Shown here: piece after piece, positions 19,799 to 28,435 of the stretch
Layout of the letters: each line of letters starts with the position of its first letter
Numbering within the stretch: position 1 is the first letter of the stretch
Assembly: GCF_013410375.1 (NCBI RefSeq)
Contig: NZ_JACCFL010000001.1
Location: 3,596,001-3,660,000 of the forward strand
Origin: Leifsonia shinshuensis
GTDB lineage: Bacteria; Actinomycetota; Actinomycetes; Actinomycetales; Microbacteriaceae
Length of the DNA: 64,000 nucleotides
Direction of reading: 5' to 3'
The notes under the pieces: generated by a model
The model's input: only the letters and a program-made list of their open reading frames with translations
Told to the model about the DNA's origin: nothing
The model's database searches: none
Translations under genes and position numbers: made by a program

Positions 19799-22204
19799 AG
19801 CGAGCGCATCGCCTGGAGAGACCGGGACTACTGCCGGAGCATGGCGATGTCGTAGAGGTGCTTCGGGTCGATGAGGTGATCGTGGTCGTCGTCGCCCACG
19901 TCGATGCGGACCCAGTCGATCGTGCCGGTGAATGTCGAGTCCTTGACGGTGTACTCGTTGGTCACCACGGTCGCAGTCTCGACGCCGACGTCCGAGGTCT
20001 CGTCCATGGAGTACGTGAACGGTTCGGTCTGCTCCACTCGGCCGGCGCCGGCGGGCGCGCCGTCGACGTAGAGCGTGACGTTGGCGCCCTTGCCGAGGCC
20101 GCCCGCCGTCGTACGCGACCTCCGCCCGGACCTGGTGGGCACCCGGGGCGAGCGGCGCGTCCGACGCCGTGATGTACCAGTCGACGCCGAGCATGTTGTA
20201 GCAGAACTTCAGCGTCGAGCTCGTGGTGTAGACGCTCCAGCCGCCGAACGCGCCGCCCTGCGCGACGATCGTCCCGTCCGCGCCGCCTTCGGGGATCCCG
20301 ATCTCGGCTGTGACGGTGAAGGACTTGTTCTTGGTGTTGATGATGCTGTTCTCGCTGAGGCGCACCATCTTCGGGAACAGCAGTTGAGACGTGCCCTGCA
20401 CGAGCTCGGGGCGGCCGGCGATCTGCGAGTTGAACCGTTCGAACCCGCGGTCGTCCAGCGGGAACACCTGGTACTTCGCCGCCTCGAGCAGGAACATCCG
20501 CTGCAGCTCCGCGAGCTTCTCCGGATGCTCCTGGGACAGGTCGCGGGCCTGCGACCAGTCGGTGGACCCGTCGTACAGCTCCCACACGTCCTCGTCGAAC
20601 GAGTGGAAGGTCTGGTCCACGCCGGGGAACGTGGGGTGACGGTGCAGCGTCACCGCCGACCAGCCCTCGTGGTAGATGCCGCGGTCGCCGCCGAGCTCGA
20701 AGTACTGCGTCGTGTGCTGCTCGGGCGCATCGGCGTCGGCGAACGAGTACACCATGCTCGTGCCGTGGATCGCCTCCTGCTGCACGCCGTCGACGAACGT
20801 GGGATGCGGGAGTCCCGCCGCCTCGAGCACGGTGGGGGCGACGTCGATGACATGGCTGAACTGGTTGCGCACCTCTCCACGCGCGGTGAAGCCGTTCGGC
20901 CAGTGCACGATCGTGCCATTGCGGGTGCCGCCCCAGTGGCTCGCGACCTGCTTCGTCCACTGGTACGGCGTGTCCATCGCCAGGGCCCAGCCGACCGCGT
21001 AGTGGTTGTACGACGTCGGCCCGCCCAGCTCATCCTTCCGGTCCAGGAGGAACTCGGTCGTCTCGAGGTCGTGGCGGGCGTTGATGTTGAAGTACTCGTT
21101 GAACGTGCCCTGCAGGGTGCCCTCCGCGGACGCGCCGTTGTCACCGATGATCAGATACACCAGCGTGTCGTCGAGGATCTCCAGCTGCTCGAGCGCGTCG
21201 ATCAGCTTGCCGATGTAGTGATCGGCGTACGAGAGGAAACCGGCGTACACCTCCATCTGCCGGGCGAGGACTGGCTTCAGATCGTCGGGCATGTCGTCCC
21301 ACGCCGGAATGATGTCAGGCCGCGCGGTCAGCTCCGTGTCCGCGGCGACGACACCGAGCGCCTTCTGCCGGGCCAGGGACTGTTCGCGCAGCGCATCCCA
21401 TCCCTCGTCGAACTGTCCCTTGTACTTGTCCGCCCACTCCGCCGGGACATGATGCGGGGCGTGCGTCGCGCCGGGGGCGAAGTACGTGAAGAACGGCTTG
21501 TCCGGGGCCAGGGCGCGCTGGGACCGGATCCAGCCGATCGCACGCTCGGTCATGTCCTCCATGAAGTGGTAGCCCTCTTCCGGGGTCCGATCCGGTTCCA
21601 CCGGTGCGGTGTTCTCGTATATCGACGGATACCACTGGTTCGTCTCGCCGCCGATGAACCCGTAGAAGTACTCGAATCCGCCGCCTGGCGTCGGCCAGTG
21701 CGTGAACGGCCCCATCGGTGAGGTCTCCCACACCGGTACCTCGTGGCACTTCCCGAACTGCGCCGTCGAATACCCGTTCAGCTGCAGGATCTTCGCGAGC
21801 GGGGCGGCCGTGTTCGGACGCACCGAGTTGTAGCCCGGCGCGGCGGTCGCGATCTCGGTGATCGCCCCCATGCCCACGGCGTGGTGGTTGCGGCCGGACA
21901 GCAGTGCAGCGCGGGTAGGTGAGCACAGCGCCGTCGTGTGGAAACGCGTGTACTTGAGGCCGCCCGCGGCGAGCCGTTCGGCGGTCGGGGTCGCGATCGG
22001 TCCGCCGAACGCGCTCGACGCGCCGAACCCGACGTCGTCGAGCAGGATGACGAGCACGTTCGGAGCCTCCGCCGGCGGGCGGACGGGCTTGTACGGAGGA
22101 AACTTCCCCACCGAATCCTTCGCGTCATAGATCGTCGGACCCGAATACGGCTGATCCGGAATCGGAAGAGTCGTACGGCTGAACGCTTCGCCCTCGACGG
22201 CCAT
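19793..22204 (-). CDS. arylsulfatase, frameshifted near the C-terminus
   Basis: Sulfatase-superfamily hydrolase of sulfate esters. The N-terminal part shows metal ligands Asp56/Asp57 (VILLDDVGF) and the modification motif CSPTRAALLSGR with Cys94, which must be converted to formylglycine. The main frame (803 residues) diverges from the family at about 20102-20104: after VRAEVAYDGG it becomes Arg-rich, while the expected tail (GGLGKGANVTLYVDGAPAG...DHLIDPKHLYDIAM) continues in another frame and stops at 19828. One extra base in a C-triplet explains this. Whether it is a real mutation or a sequence error cannot be decided here. No formylglycine-generating enzyme gene lies in the window. Confidence 0.88.
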   Translation of the reverse strand: MAVEGEAFSRTTLPIPDQPYSGPTIYDAKDSVGKFPPYKPVRPPAEAPNVLVILLDDVGFGASSAFGGPIATPTAERLAAGGLKYTRFHTTALCSPTRAALLSGRNHHAVGMGAITEIATAAPGYNSVRPNTAAPLAKILQLNGYSTAQFGKCHEVPVWETSPMGPFTHWPTPGGGFEYFYGFIGGETNQWYPSIYENTAPVEPDRTPEEGYHFMEDMTERAIGWIRSQRALAPDKPFFTYFAPGATHAPHHVPAEWADKYKGQFDEGWDALREQSLARQKALGVVAADTELTARPDIIPAWDDMPDDLKPVLARQMEVYAGFLSYADHYIGKLIDALEQLEILDDTLVYLIIGDNGASAEGTLQGTFNEYFNINARHDLETTEFLLDRKDELGGPTSYNHYAVGWALAMDTPYQWTKQVASHWGGTRNGTIVHWPNGFTARGEVRNQFSHVIDVAPTVLEAAGLPHPTFVDGVQQEAIHGTSMVYSFADADAPEQHTTQYFELGGDRGIYHEGWSAVTLHRHPTFPGVDQTFHSFDEDVWELYDGSTDWSQARDLSQEHPEKLAELQRMFLLEAAKYQVFPLDDRGFERFNSQIAGRPELVQGTSQLLFPKMVRLSENSIINTKNKSFTVTAEIGIPEGGADGTIVAQGGAFGGWSVYTTSSTLKFCYNMLGVDWYITASDAPLAPGAHQVRAEVAYDGGRPRQGRQRHALRRRRARRRRPSGADRTVHVLHGRDLGRRRRDCDRGDQRVHRQGLDIHRHDRLGPHRRGRRRPRSPHRPEAPLRHRHAPAVVPVSPGDALAS

Positions 22205-22392
22205 GCTTGGCTCCTTCTGTCACTCCCACGAGCGCCATCCTCGCGCCGCCCGTCACTGCACACTCTGGCTGAACAGCGACAACGCCATCTAGTCCCCTGG
22301 CGATGTGTCCGGAGCTGCAGCGAAGGAGGGCGGCCGGAGCTGGATGGGCGGCAACACTGGAACCTCGACCTCCCCGCTCATCGCCGGGCGCG

Positions 22393-22447
22393 CCGGAACA
22401 GGCCGATGCCCCCGCGTCCGGGACGCGAGGGCATCGGCCTGTTCCGG
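22393..22447. terminator. strong hairpin terminator
   Basis: Two 27-bp arms (CCGGAACAGGCCGATGCCC... and its complement) with one mismatch around a one-base centre. It lies 19 bp past the 3' end of the leftward beta-helix gene and in front of the arylsulfatase promoter region. Confidence 0.8.
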
Positions 22448-22466
22448 TCGCGGCGACCGGGCGCCG

Positions 22467-24311
22467 TCAGCCGCTGAACTCGACGACCGTCTCCGGGCCC
22501 TGGTGGCTCGGGGTGACCGCGTTGCCCGTGTCGTTGACGACGTGGTCGATCGTCCCCGCCTTGTTGAGGGACACCGTGGTCAGGTCGTACAGCCTCACGC
22601 CCGGCGCGACCGGGGCCTCGAACGCGCGGGTGGCGTGGAGGGTCGGATCGACGTTCGTGTAGATGTAGCTGCCGGCGCCCCACAGTTCATGCGTGGTCAC
22701 CGAGTCGGCCACCTTGTAGGCGGCGTAGCCGAGCGTCCCGTCGTGCTGCCACGCCGCCTGGTTCGGCGCGTCGTACGGCAACTCGTTCTGGAAGAACACC
22801 GTGCGGCCGTTCTCGCCGTTCCAGATGACGTTGTACTTCTGGAAGTGCTCGACGAAGAGGCCGGTGGCAGTGACATCGTCGCCGTTCACCACGAGGCCGG
22901 TGTCGGAGGTGTTCTGCGTCCAGCCGACGCCCGCGCCGTGGTCGGCGCGCCAGAGCCACAGGTCGTCCAGCAGTACGTGGTCGCTGTCGACCTGGACGCC
23001 GACCGTCGCCTTTCCGGCGTGCGGGCCGCCCACGCGCAGGAAGACGTCCTGCAGCGAGATCGGGTCGGCGGCGCTCGAGCCGCCCCGGCCGCGCTGGTGC
23101 TTCGTGCCCACCTGCACCAGCACGTCGGAGTTCACCGGACCGGCGTCGACCGTGATCCCGGCGACGTCCACTCCCGGCACGTCGTCGATCACCAGCGGCG
23201 TCGATCCGTTCTCGGCGGTCAGCGTGGCCAGGCCCAGACCGAGGACGACCGTCCCTGCCCGCTTGACGTGGATGGAGCGATCGATCGAGTACACCCCGGG
23301 GGTCAGCAGGAGGTTCTTGCCTCCGGCGAGCGCCGCGTTGATCCGGCTGATGGAGTCGCCCGGCTTCGCGACCACGAAGTCCGAGAGCGGGATGGTGCGG
23401 CCGGCCGAGCCCGCCTGCGACCAGCTCACGCCCGTGCTGTTCGTCGTCGCGGGCGGCACCACGACCGACAGCCCGGCGGTGCCCTGCACGAGGTACGGCT
23501 TCTCGCGCGAGGCCGGCGTGGTCGGGAGGGTCGTGTACGGCGGGCTCGGGAAGCTCTGCGCCGGCGCGCCCTGCACGCCGGAGAACACCTGGTTCCAGAC
23601 CGCGTTCGACCAGCCGCCGATCGTGCTGTTGCGGGTGTAGAACTGCTGCTGGCTGCCGTTGACGATCGTCTTGGCGACCTTCGAGTCGGCGAGGAAGCCG
23701 CCGCTGGCGTACATCGGACCGGCGGAGCAGTAGTCCATGAGGGACACCCCGCCGCCGGTGATGTCCATCCGGCGCATCGGAGCGGCCTGCGACACCGCCC
23801 AGAACTCCGTGTTCGCCTGGCAGCCCGTTCCACCGGCCACGGCGATGTGGAGGTTCGAGATCGACCTCCAGAAGTTGTCGAGCGCGATGCAGCCGCTGCC
23901 GTCCGTGAAGCACCGGTTGTAGACGTCGACGGACCCGTTGATCGTCACGTCGTCCGGGGAGGCGCCCAGCCCGGCGACCTCGGTGTAGTAGCCCACCTGG
24001 AAGCGGAGCGGGTTCGCCGGCGTCCCGTAGGTGCCGGGCGCGAAGAGCAGTGCGTAGCGCCCGGTGCCCATCTCGCTGTCGACCTGCTGGGCGGCGATGG
24101 CGTCGACTTTGGCCTGGATCGCGGACTGGGGCATGTCCGGAGTGAACACGATCACGTTGGGTCCCAGGTCCGCACCGGACGGTGGTGGTGCGGCGCTCGC
24201 GCCCTGCGCCGAGGCGAAGACGGCGAGCAGGACGGCCAGCGCGGCAGCGGCGGCTCCGAGCTGACGGCGGGACGCACGCGCCCGGACGGGATGTAGTGAC
24301 GACAGAGGCAC
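22467..24311 (-). CDS. secreted right-handed beta-helix protein (GH55/pectate-lyase-like fold)
   Basis: 614-residue exported protein. After a basic N-terminus a signal peptide (about residues 17-41, ending ASA-APPP) precedes two beta-helix halves: an N-terminal one beginning NVIVFTPDMPQSAIQAKVDAI and a second beginning GDSISRINAALAGGKNLLLTPGVYSIDRSIHV, each with repeated short strands (ITVDAGPVNSDVLVQV, NTSDTGLVVNGDDVTATGLFVEHFQKYNVIW). This twin layout recalls GH55 beta-1,3-glucanases, but catalytic residues were not assigned. GTG start at 24311. The operator about 78-95 bp upstream matches those of the GH3/ABC locus near 60 kb, suggesting glucan use. Related proteins are sometimes labelled adenylyl cyclase, which nothing here supports. 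Confidence 0.8.
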   Translation of the reverse strand: MPLSSLHPVRARASRRQLGAAAAALAVLLAVFASAQGASAAPPPSGADLGPNVIVFTPDMPQSAIQAKVDAIAAQQVDSEMGTGRYALLFAPGTYGTPANPLRFQVGYYTEVAGLGASPDDVTINGSVDVYNRCFTDGSGCIALDNFWRSISNLHIAVAGGTGCQANTEFWAVSQAAPMRRMDITGGGVSLMDYCSAGPMYASGGFLADSKVAKTIVNGSQQQFYTRNSTIGGWSNAVWNQVFSGVQGAPAQSFPSPPYTTLPTTPASREKPYLVQGTAGLSVVVPPATTNSTGVSWSQAGSAGRTIPLSDFVVAKPGDSISRINAALAGGKNLLLTPGVYSIDRSIHVKRAGTVVLGLGLATLTAENGSTPLVIDDVPGVDVAGITVDAGPVNSDVLVQVGTKHQRGRGGSSAADPISLQDVFLRVGGPHAGKATVGVQVDSDHVLLDDLWLWRADHGAGVGWTQNTSDTGLVVNGDDVTATGLFVEHFQKYNVIWNGENGRTVFFQNELPYDAPNQAAWQHDGTLGYAAYKVADSVTTHELWGAGSYIYTNVDPTLHATRAFEAPVAPGVRLYDLTTVSLNKAGTIDHVVNDTGNAVTPSHQGPETVVEFSG

Positions 24312-24388
24312 TGATGAACCTTCTTCCGCGGTGAAGAACGATCGCGGCGCCCCGGGGCCGGGTGTCGATCACGGTCGTGACGGACGCC

Positions 24389-24406
24389 GGTTACTGTCTG
24401 GTAAGT
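24389..24406. promoter_or_regulatory. TetR-type operator upstream of the beta-helix gene
   Basis: GGTTACTGTCTGGTAAGT, a pseudo-palindrome (GGTTAC-N6-GTAAGT). It is identical at 16 of 18 positions to the site at 60082-60099 in the TetR/ABC divergent promoter. The same TetR protein may control both loci. Confidence 0.6.
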
Positions 24407-24484
24407 AACTGTTCGACCCTACGACCGCGGCAGTGCGTTGTCGAGGCCGAGTTCCGAACTCCCTCCGGGGCTCCTCATCGCGCA

Positions 24485-24527
24485 GATCGGCCACCGAGCG
24501 CGCCGGAGCGCTGCTCGGTGGCCGATC
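24485..24527. terminator. hairpin terminator of the DUF1269 gene
   Basis: GATCGGCCACCGAGC and its perfect complement separated by 13 nt, 10 bp beyond the stop of the leftward DUF1269 gene. Confidence 0.75.
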
Positions 24528-24537
24528 GGTCCGCGGG

Positions 24538-25143
24538 TCAGCCGACGTGCAGCTTCTCCTTGAGGACCGTCTTGCGCTCTTCGGCCTTCTCGTGACGGGC
24601 GGCCTTGCGCTGCTCGCGCACGACCCGGTCGGCGGCCTTCTGCGCCTCGCGGTACGCGTCCCGGGCGGTGTCGAGCTCGGACTGCACGACCGCGGTGGGG
24701 CGCCGGTACACGGTGCCGCCCAGCCGGTTCATCAGCTCGTCGACGACCTCGACGGCGTACTCCTTGACCTGCGCGACGATGGCGGTTCCGCCCAGCGGGA
24801 TGAAGCGGCTGATCTCGCCGAGGACGCTCTCCGAGTCGTCCGCGCGGCGGACGTCGTACGCCCCGCCGACCAGGAGGCCGGTGGTCCAGCCGAAGAGCAT
24901 TCCGATGGGGCCGCCGATGACGCCGATGGTGAGCCCGACGAGGCTGCCTCCGACGGTGGCCGCGCCGCCCGCGATGTCGTCCCCGTCCACGGTGGCCAGC
25001 CGGCCCTGCTCGTCGCGCGTGACGATGCTCGCGGCGAGCACGTCGACGCGTCCCTCGAGCGCCGCTCCCTTCAGCTCGCTGAGCGCCTGATACGCGTTGC
25101 GCGGGTCCTCGAACGAGACGGCGATGACATTGTTGTTCTGCAT
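24538..25143 (-). CDS. DUF1269-family protein
   Basis: 201-residue protein of the DUF1269 type. N-terminal NVIAVSFEDPRNAYQALSELKGAALEG is the family start; a Gly-rich hydrophobic hairpin (GGSLVGLTIGVIGGPIGMLFGWTTGLLVGGAYD, about residues 66-98) could insert in a membrane; the C-terminus is a long basic helix (ELDTARDAYREAQKAADRVVREQRKAARHEKAEERK) likely to coil. Monocistronic with its own terminator, divergent from a PucR-type regulator 160 bp away. Function unknown. Confidence 0.85.
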   Translation of the reverse strand: MQNNNVIAVSFEDPRNAYQALSELKGAALEGRVDVLAASIVTRDEQGRLATVDGDDIAGGAATVGGSLVGLTIGVIGGPIGMLFGWTTGLLVGGAYDVRRADDSESVLGEISRFIPLGGTAIVAQVKEYAVEVVDELMNRLGGTVYRRPTAVVQSELDTARDAYREAQKAADRVVREQRKAARHEKAEERKTVLKEKLHVG

Positions 25144-25304
25144 TGTGAAGTGACCTCCAGATCACGTTGATGGTTGTGTGGATTCGCGGGCGTTCGCCCG
25201 ACACATCAAGGCTCCGGCAGCGGCGCTCCCGGGTCATCGTGCGGTCTGTCGCAGCGTTCAGAGCTCCGCTGTGCACTCTGCCCTCCGGGGCTTAAGCTGA
25301 CCGC

Positions 25305-26600
25305 GTGTCCGCTGCAGACTCGTTGGCGCACGTCATCGCGACGCTGGACTGGGAGGGCGATCCCGGGCCCGCGCCGCTCGCCGGATCCGCAGCGGATCGC
25401 CTGCGGGCGCGCCTGGGCGACGGGGCGACCCGGTGGGTGGCCGGCGCGACGGAGGAGTCCCTGTCCGCGCTGCACGCGCAGCTCCAGGACGCCCTCGCAC
25501 CGTGGCCGGTCATCCGGTCGTTCGCCCAGCACGTCCTGACGGCGTCGCTGCTCGCGCTCGCGGGCGACGAGCAGCTTCCGGCCGCGACGGAGGCGATCGA
25601 TCACGATCTCGCCGCGGACATCGTCAGCCGGGATGTCCCGCTGTCGGACATCACGGAGGCGCTGCGCACCCTGCAGCACGAGTGGCTGACGCTGCTCATC
25701 GACGCGGCCGTCCGCCTGGGCGGCGAGGGCGTCGGCGTCGTCCCGGAACTCGCGACCTCGGTCGGCGCCACGATGGACGCCTGGATCGGCGCCGCGACCG
25801 AGGCCATCGTCGAGGAGCGCCGGCGCGTCTATCAGGCCGAGCAGGTGCGCATCCGGAGCACCGTTGAATCGCTGGTGTCGGCCGTGCCGGTCGACGTGGA
25901 GTCGGCGACCCGGCTGCTGCATGTCCGGCTGCTCGGCTGGCACCTCGGCTGCGCGATCGGGTCGCCTCCGGGAGGCACGGTGGAACGGCGCGTGCTGGAG
26001 GGCGTGGTCCAGGGGTTCGCCCGGTTCGCCGGCACCGACCGCATGCTCCGCTACGAGACGACCGCCGGCACCGTCCACGTCTGGGTCACCGGGGAGCGCG
26101 CGCCGCGGACGCCGACGGTGGAGGACCTGCGCGTGCCGTCACCGCTGCTGGTGGGTGTCGGCGAACCGCATCCGGGAACCGACGGGTTCCGCCGGACCTT
26201 CCTGGAGGCGTCCGATGCGCTGCAGCTTGCGGGCCGCCTCGGCGTGTCCGGCGGAGTCCGCTACGGCGACGCGGCGCTCGCGATCGTCCTCAGCCGGGAC
26301 GAGGAGCGCGCCCGCTGGTTCGTCGAGCACGCGCTCGGCGAGCTCGCCGCCGACACCCCGGAGATGGCGGAGATGCGCGACACCCTCCGCGTCTTCTTCG
26401 ACACGAGGATGCGGATCGCTCCGGCGGCCGAACGCCTCTTCCTGCACCGCAACACGCTCATCAACCGGCTGGAGCGGATCCAGGCGCTGCTCGGCCACGG
26501 CGTCGCCGAGCGGTCCGCCGAGACGCAGGCGGCGCTGGCGATTTCCGAGCTGGTGGCGTCCACCGCGGCAGGAACGTCACCCGGCGCCGCTCCACGCTGA
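25305..26600 (+). CDS. PucR/CdaR-type helix-turn-helix regulator
   Basis: 431-residue regulator. The C-terminus (MRDTLRVFFDTRMRIAPAAERLFLHRNTLINRLERIQALLG) is the PucR-type HTH found in PucR/CdaR proteins; the middle resembles a GGDEF-like CdaR domain (LLHVRLLGWHLGCAIG...), and the N-terminal 190 residues are helical without a recognised sensor. GTG start. Divergent from DUF1269 and immediately followed by a remnant of an aldehyde dehydrogenase gene, possibly its former target. Confidence 0.85.
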   Translation: MSAADSLAHVIATLDWEGDPGPAPLAGSAADRLRARLGDGATRWVAGATEESLSALHAQLQDALAPWPVIRSFAQHVLTASLLALAGDEQLPAATEAIDHDLAADIVSRDVPLSDITEALRTLQHEWLTLLIDAAVRLGGEGVGVVPELATSVGATMDAWIGAATEAIVEERRRVYQAEQVRIRSTVESLVSAVPVDVESATRLLHVRLLGWHLGCAIGSPPGGTVERRVLEGVVQGFARFAGTDRMLRYETTAGTVHVWVTGERAPRTPTVEDLRVPSPLLVGVGEPHPGTDGFRRTFLEASDALQLAGRLGVSGGVRYGDAALAIVLSRDEERARWFVEHALGELAADTPEMAEMRDTLRVFFDTRMRIAPAAERLFLHRNTLINRLERIQALLGHGVAERSAETQAALAISELVASTAAGTSPGAAPR

Positions 26601-26642
26601 CCACGCTCACCAGCAACCAGGCGGCGGTTTGAGAGTCGACCA

Positions 26643-26753
26643 TTCCCTTTCCGCACGATCGAAGCCGGGGCGGTGTTCGTGAACGGCACGACCATCTCGT
26701 TCGCCGAGCTTCCGTTCGGCGGGGTCAAGCGCTCCGGATTCGGTCGGGCCTAG
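26643..26753 (+). pseudogene. C-terminal remnant of an aldehyde dehydrogenase
   Basis: In the frame starting at 26643 the sequence reads FPFRTIEAGAVFVNG, then TTISFAELPFGGVKRSGFGRA and a TAG stop. AGAVFVNG and LPFGGVKRSGFGR are hallmarks of the last 60 residues of NAD(P)-dependent aldehyde dehydrogenases. Only about 36 codons remain, with no start or catalytic cysteine; the rest of the gene is gone. It overlaps the 3' end of the leftward membrane protein gene by 4 bp. Confidence 0.8.
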
Positions 26754-27442
26754 TCTGTCGTCCCGGTCACCGCCGTTGCAGAGCCGCTCTGCACGAGGAG
26801 CCGGCGCTGCCGGAAGTAACGCACCTCCTGGTATGCGCCGTGGACCAGGACGAGGATCACGGCCGCCAGCAGGCCGAGCGGGACGGCGAGCGCAAGCTCG
26901 CGGCCCAGCCAGTACACCAGCAGGGCCACTCCCACGCCCGCCACGATCGAGTTGACGATCGCGATCGCGGTGGAGATCGTGAAGAACACGCCCCGGCGGT
27001 ACCCGCGCTGCCCGATTTCCAGGAGTTCGTTGGGCGCGGCGCCCGGCGGGATCGGGAAGTACGCTCCGGCGCCGGGGAGCAGGCCGCCGTAGTAGCGGCG
27101 GATCCGCTGGATGGACGCGAGGGCCGCCACATCCTCCAGAGACGTCTGGATGAGCCGTTCGTACGTGAACAGACCGAGGATGACGATGACCGGGATCACC
27201 ACCGCGAGGAACAGCCCGGCGTACGGGGTCGAGGCGAGAAAGCCGAACGCGACCAGTCCGCTGGAGAGCGTCATCAGGTAGAGGGACGCCCTGCTGCTCG
27301 ATTCGCTCACCGTGATGCCGCGCGCCGACTCGAGCACGAAATGCTCCGTCAGCAGAGCGTTGTAGAACGCGAGCGGCCGGTCTGCGAGCGCCGCCGCCGA
27401 GTCGCTCGCGTCCGGCAGCTCCTGCGGGACGGGGTCGCTCAT
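26750..27442 (-). CDS. conserved membrane protein of unknown function
   Basis: 230-residue protein with four likely membrane helices in two pairs (about residues 53-71, 74-93, 146-164 and 169-192), an N-terminal acidic region and a cytoplasmic-looking middle part (RIRRYYGGLLPGAGAYFPIPPGAAPNELLEIGQRG). ATG at 27442 overlaps the stop of the DUF5996 gene by ATGA, so the two are coupled. No family recognised. Confidence 0.75.
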   Translation of the reverse strand: MSDPVPQELPDASDSAAALADRPLAFYNALLTEHFVLESARGITVSESSSRASLYLMTLSSGLVAFGFLASTPYAGLFLAVVIPVIVILGLFTYERLIQTSLEDVAALASIQRIRRYYGGLLPGAGAYFPIPPGAAPNELLEIGQRGYRRGVFFTISTAIAIVNSIVAGVGVALLVYWLGRELALAVPLGLLAAVILVLVHGAYQEVRYFRQRRLLVQSGSATAVTGTTD

Positions 27443-28329
27443 GACGCCTCGACCTGCGCATGCACGGGCCAGGCCGCGAGCTCGGCCGCCGCCCGATAGG
27501 TGGCCTGGAGGAACTCCTGAACGAGCGCATCCGGATCGGCGGATCGGCGGACGGTCTCGTACGGAAGCAGGAATTCGCCGAACTCGTCGCTGTAGAACGC
27601 ACCGGCGGGCACCGGCGCATCCGCGAAGCCCTCCGGCGCCGGATACGTGTACGAGTAGTACGCGCCCTCCGCGCCACCTCCCGGCCAGAAGCCCGCGCTG
27701 CTCAGCTCGTGCGAGTATCCCTCGAGCATCACCCGGTCGGGGCAGTTCGGCGCGCCGCCGGGATGTTCCGGTGCCTCACGCCCGGAGAACCGGGTGACGG
27801 CGAGGTCCATCGCGCCCCAGAAATAGTGCACGGGGCTGACCTTGCCGGAGAAGTCCGACCGGAATCTCCGCAGCTGCCGATCCGCGTCGATCAGCTGCTG
27901 CCAGAACGCGTGCGCGTGATCGGGCACATAGGTGCAGTGCTCCGTGTCCTCGGCGAACGGGACAGCGATCTCGACTTCGTTCGGTGCGGCGTGGATCGCG
28001 ACCGCGACCCCGAGCTCGCCGAGAGCCTCCAACGTCGCGGCGTAGAACGTCGCAACGGACTGCCCGACGAACGGCACCGCGCGTCTCCCGCCGCCGCTGG
28101 TCCTGATGACGAGCTCATGGGCGACGAAATCGAACTCGATGTCGAGGACGCCGGCCGGGATCGGGATCGGACCGGTGCTCAACCCGCGCGCGCTGAGATA
28201 CAGCGTCACGTGCCACCAGTGATTGACGGGCGGCGTCAATGTCATGCGGACCTTGCCCACGATCTGGGTCCACAGGTGGAGGGTGTCGCGAGTCGCCTGC
28301 CAGGTGTCGGTGGGGAGCTCGGGGCGCAT
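27439..28329 (-). CDS. DUF5996 family protein
   Basis: 296-residue soluble protein matching the DUF5996 family: the opening (LPTDTWQATRDTLHLWTQIVGKVRMTLTPPVNHWWHVTLYLSARGLSTGPIP) and the later KVSPVHYFWGAMDLAVTRFSGR and FWPGGG..AYYSYTYPAPEGF segments are typical. Function unknown. First gene of a two-gene unit with the overlapping membrane protein. Confidence 0.9.
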   Translation of the reverse strand: MRPELPTDTWQATRDTLHLWTQIVGKVRMTLTPPVNHWWHVTLYLSARGLSTGPIPIPAGVLDIEFDFVAHELVIRTSGGGRRAVPFVGQSVATFYAATLEALGELGVAVAIHAAPNEVEIAVPFAEDTEHCTYVPDHAHAFWQQLIDADRQLRRFRSDFSGKVSPVHYFWGAMDLAVTRFSGREAPEHPGGAPNCPDRVMLEGYSHELSSAGFWPGGGAEGAYYSYTYPAPEGFADAPVPAGAFYSDEFGEFLLPYETVRRSADPDALVQEFLQATYRAAAELAAWPVHAQVEAS

Positions 28330-28390
28330 TGCGATCCTTCCGGAGAGAAATCCTGTGCGGCCAGACTACGAGGTCGCGGAGGATCTGCGA

Positions 28391-28415
28391 CCCTCCCCCG
28401 CCCTGTGGGAGAGGG
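28391..28415. terminator. weak hairpin downstream of the sugar ABC operon
   Basis: CCCTCCCCC and GGGAGAGGG separated by 7 nt, an imperfect stem 21 bp beyond the stop of the leftward oxidoreductase gene. No T-run, so only a possible terminator. Confidence 0.3.
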
Positions 28416-28435
28416 CCGCACGCCGGACCGCAGCG

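Noticed and set aside
22467..24311. Adenylyl cyclase label sometimes given to similar beta-helix proteins
   Set aside because: No cyclase catalytic motif; a signal peptide and beta-helix repeats indicate an exported glycan-active or binding protein.
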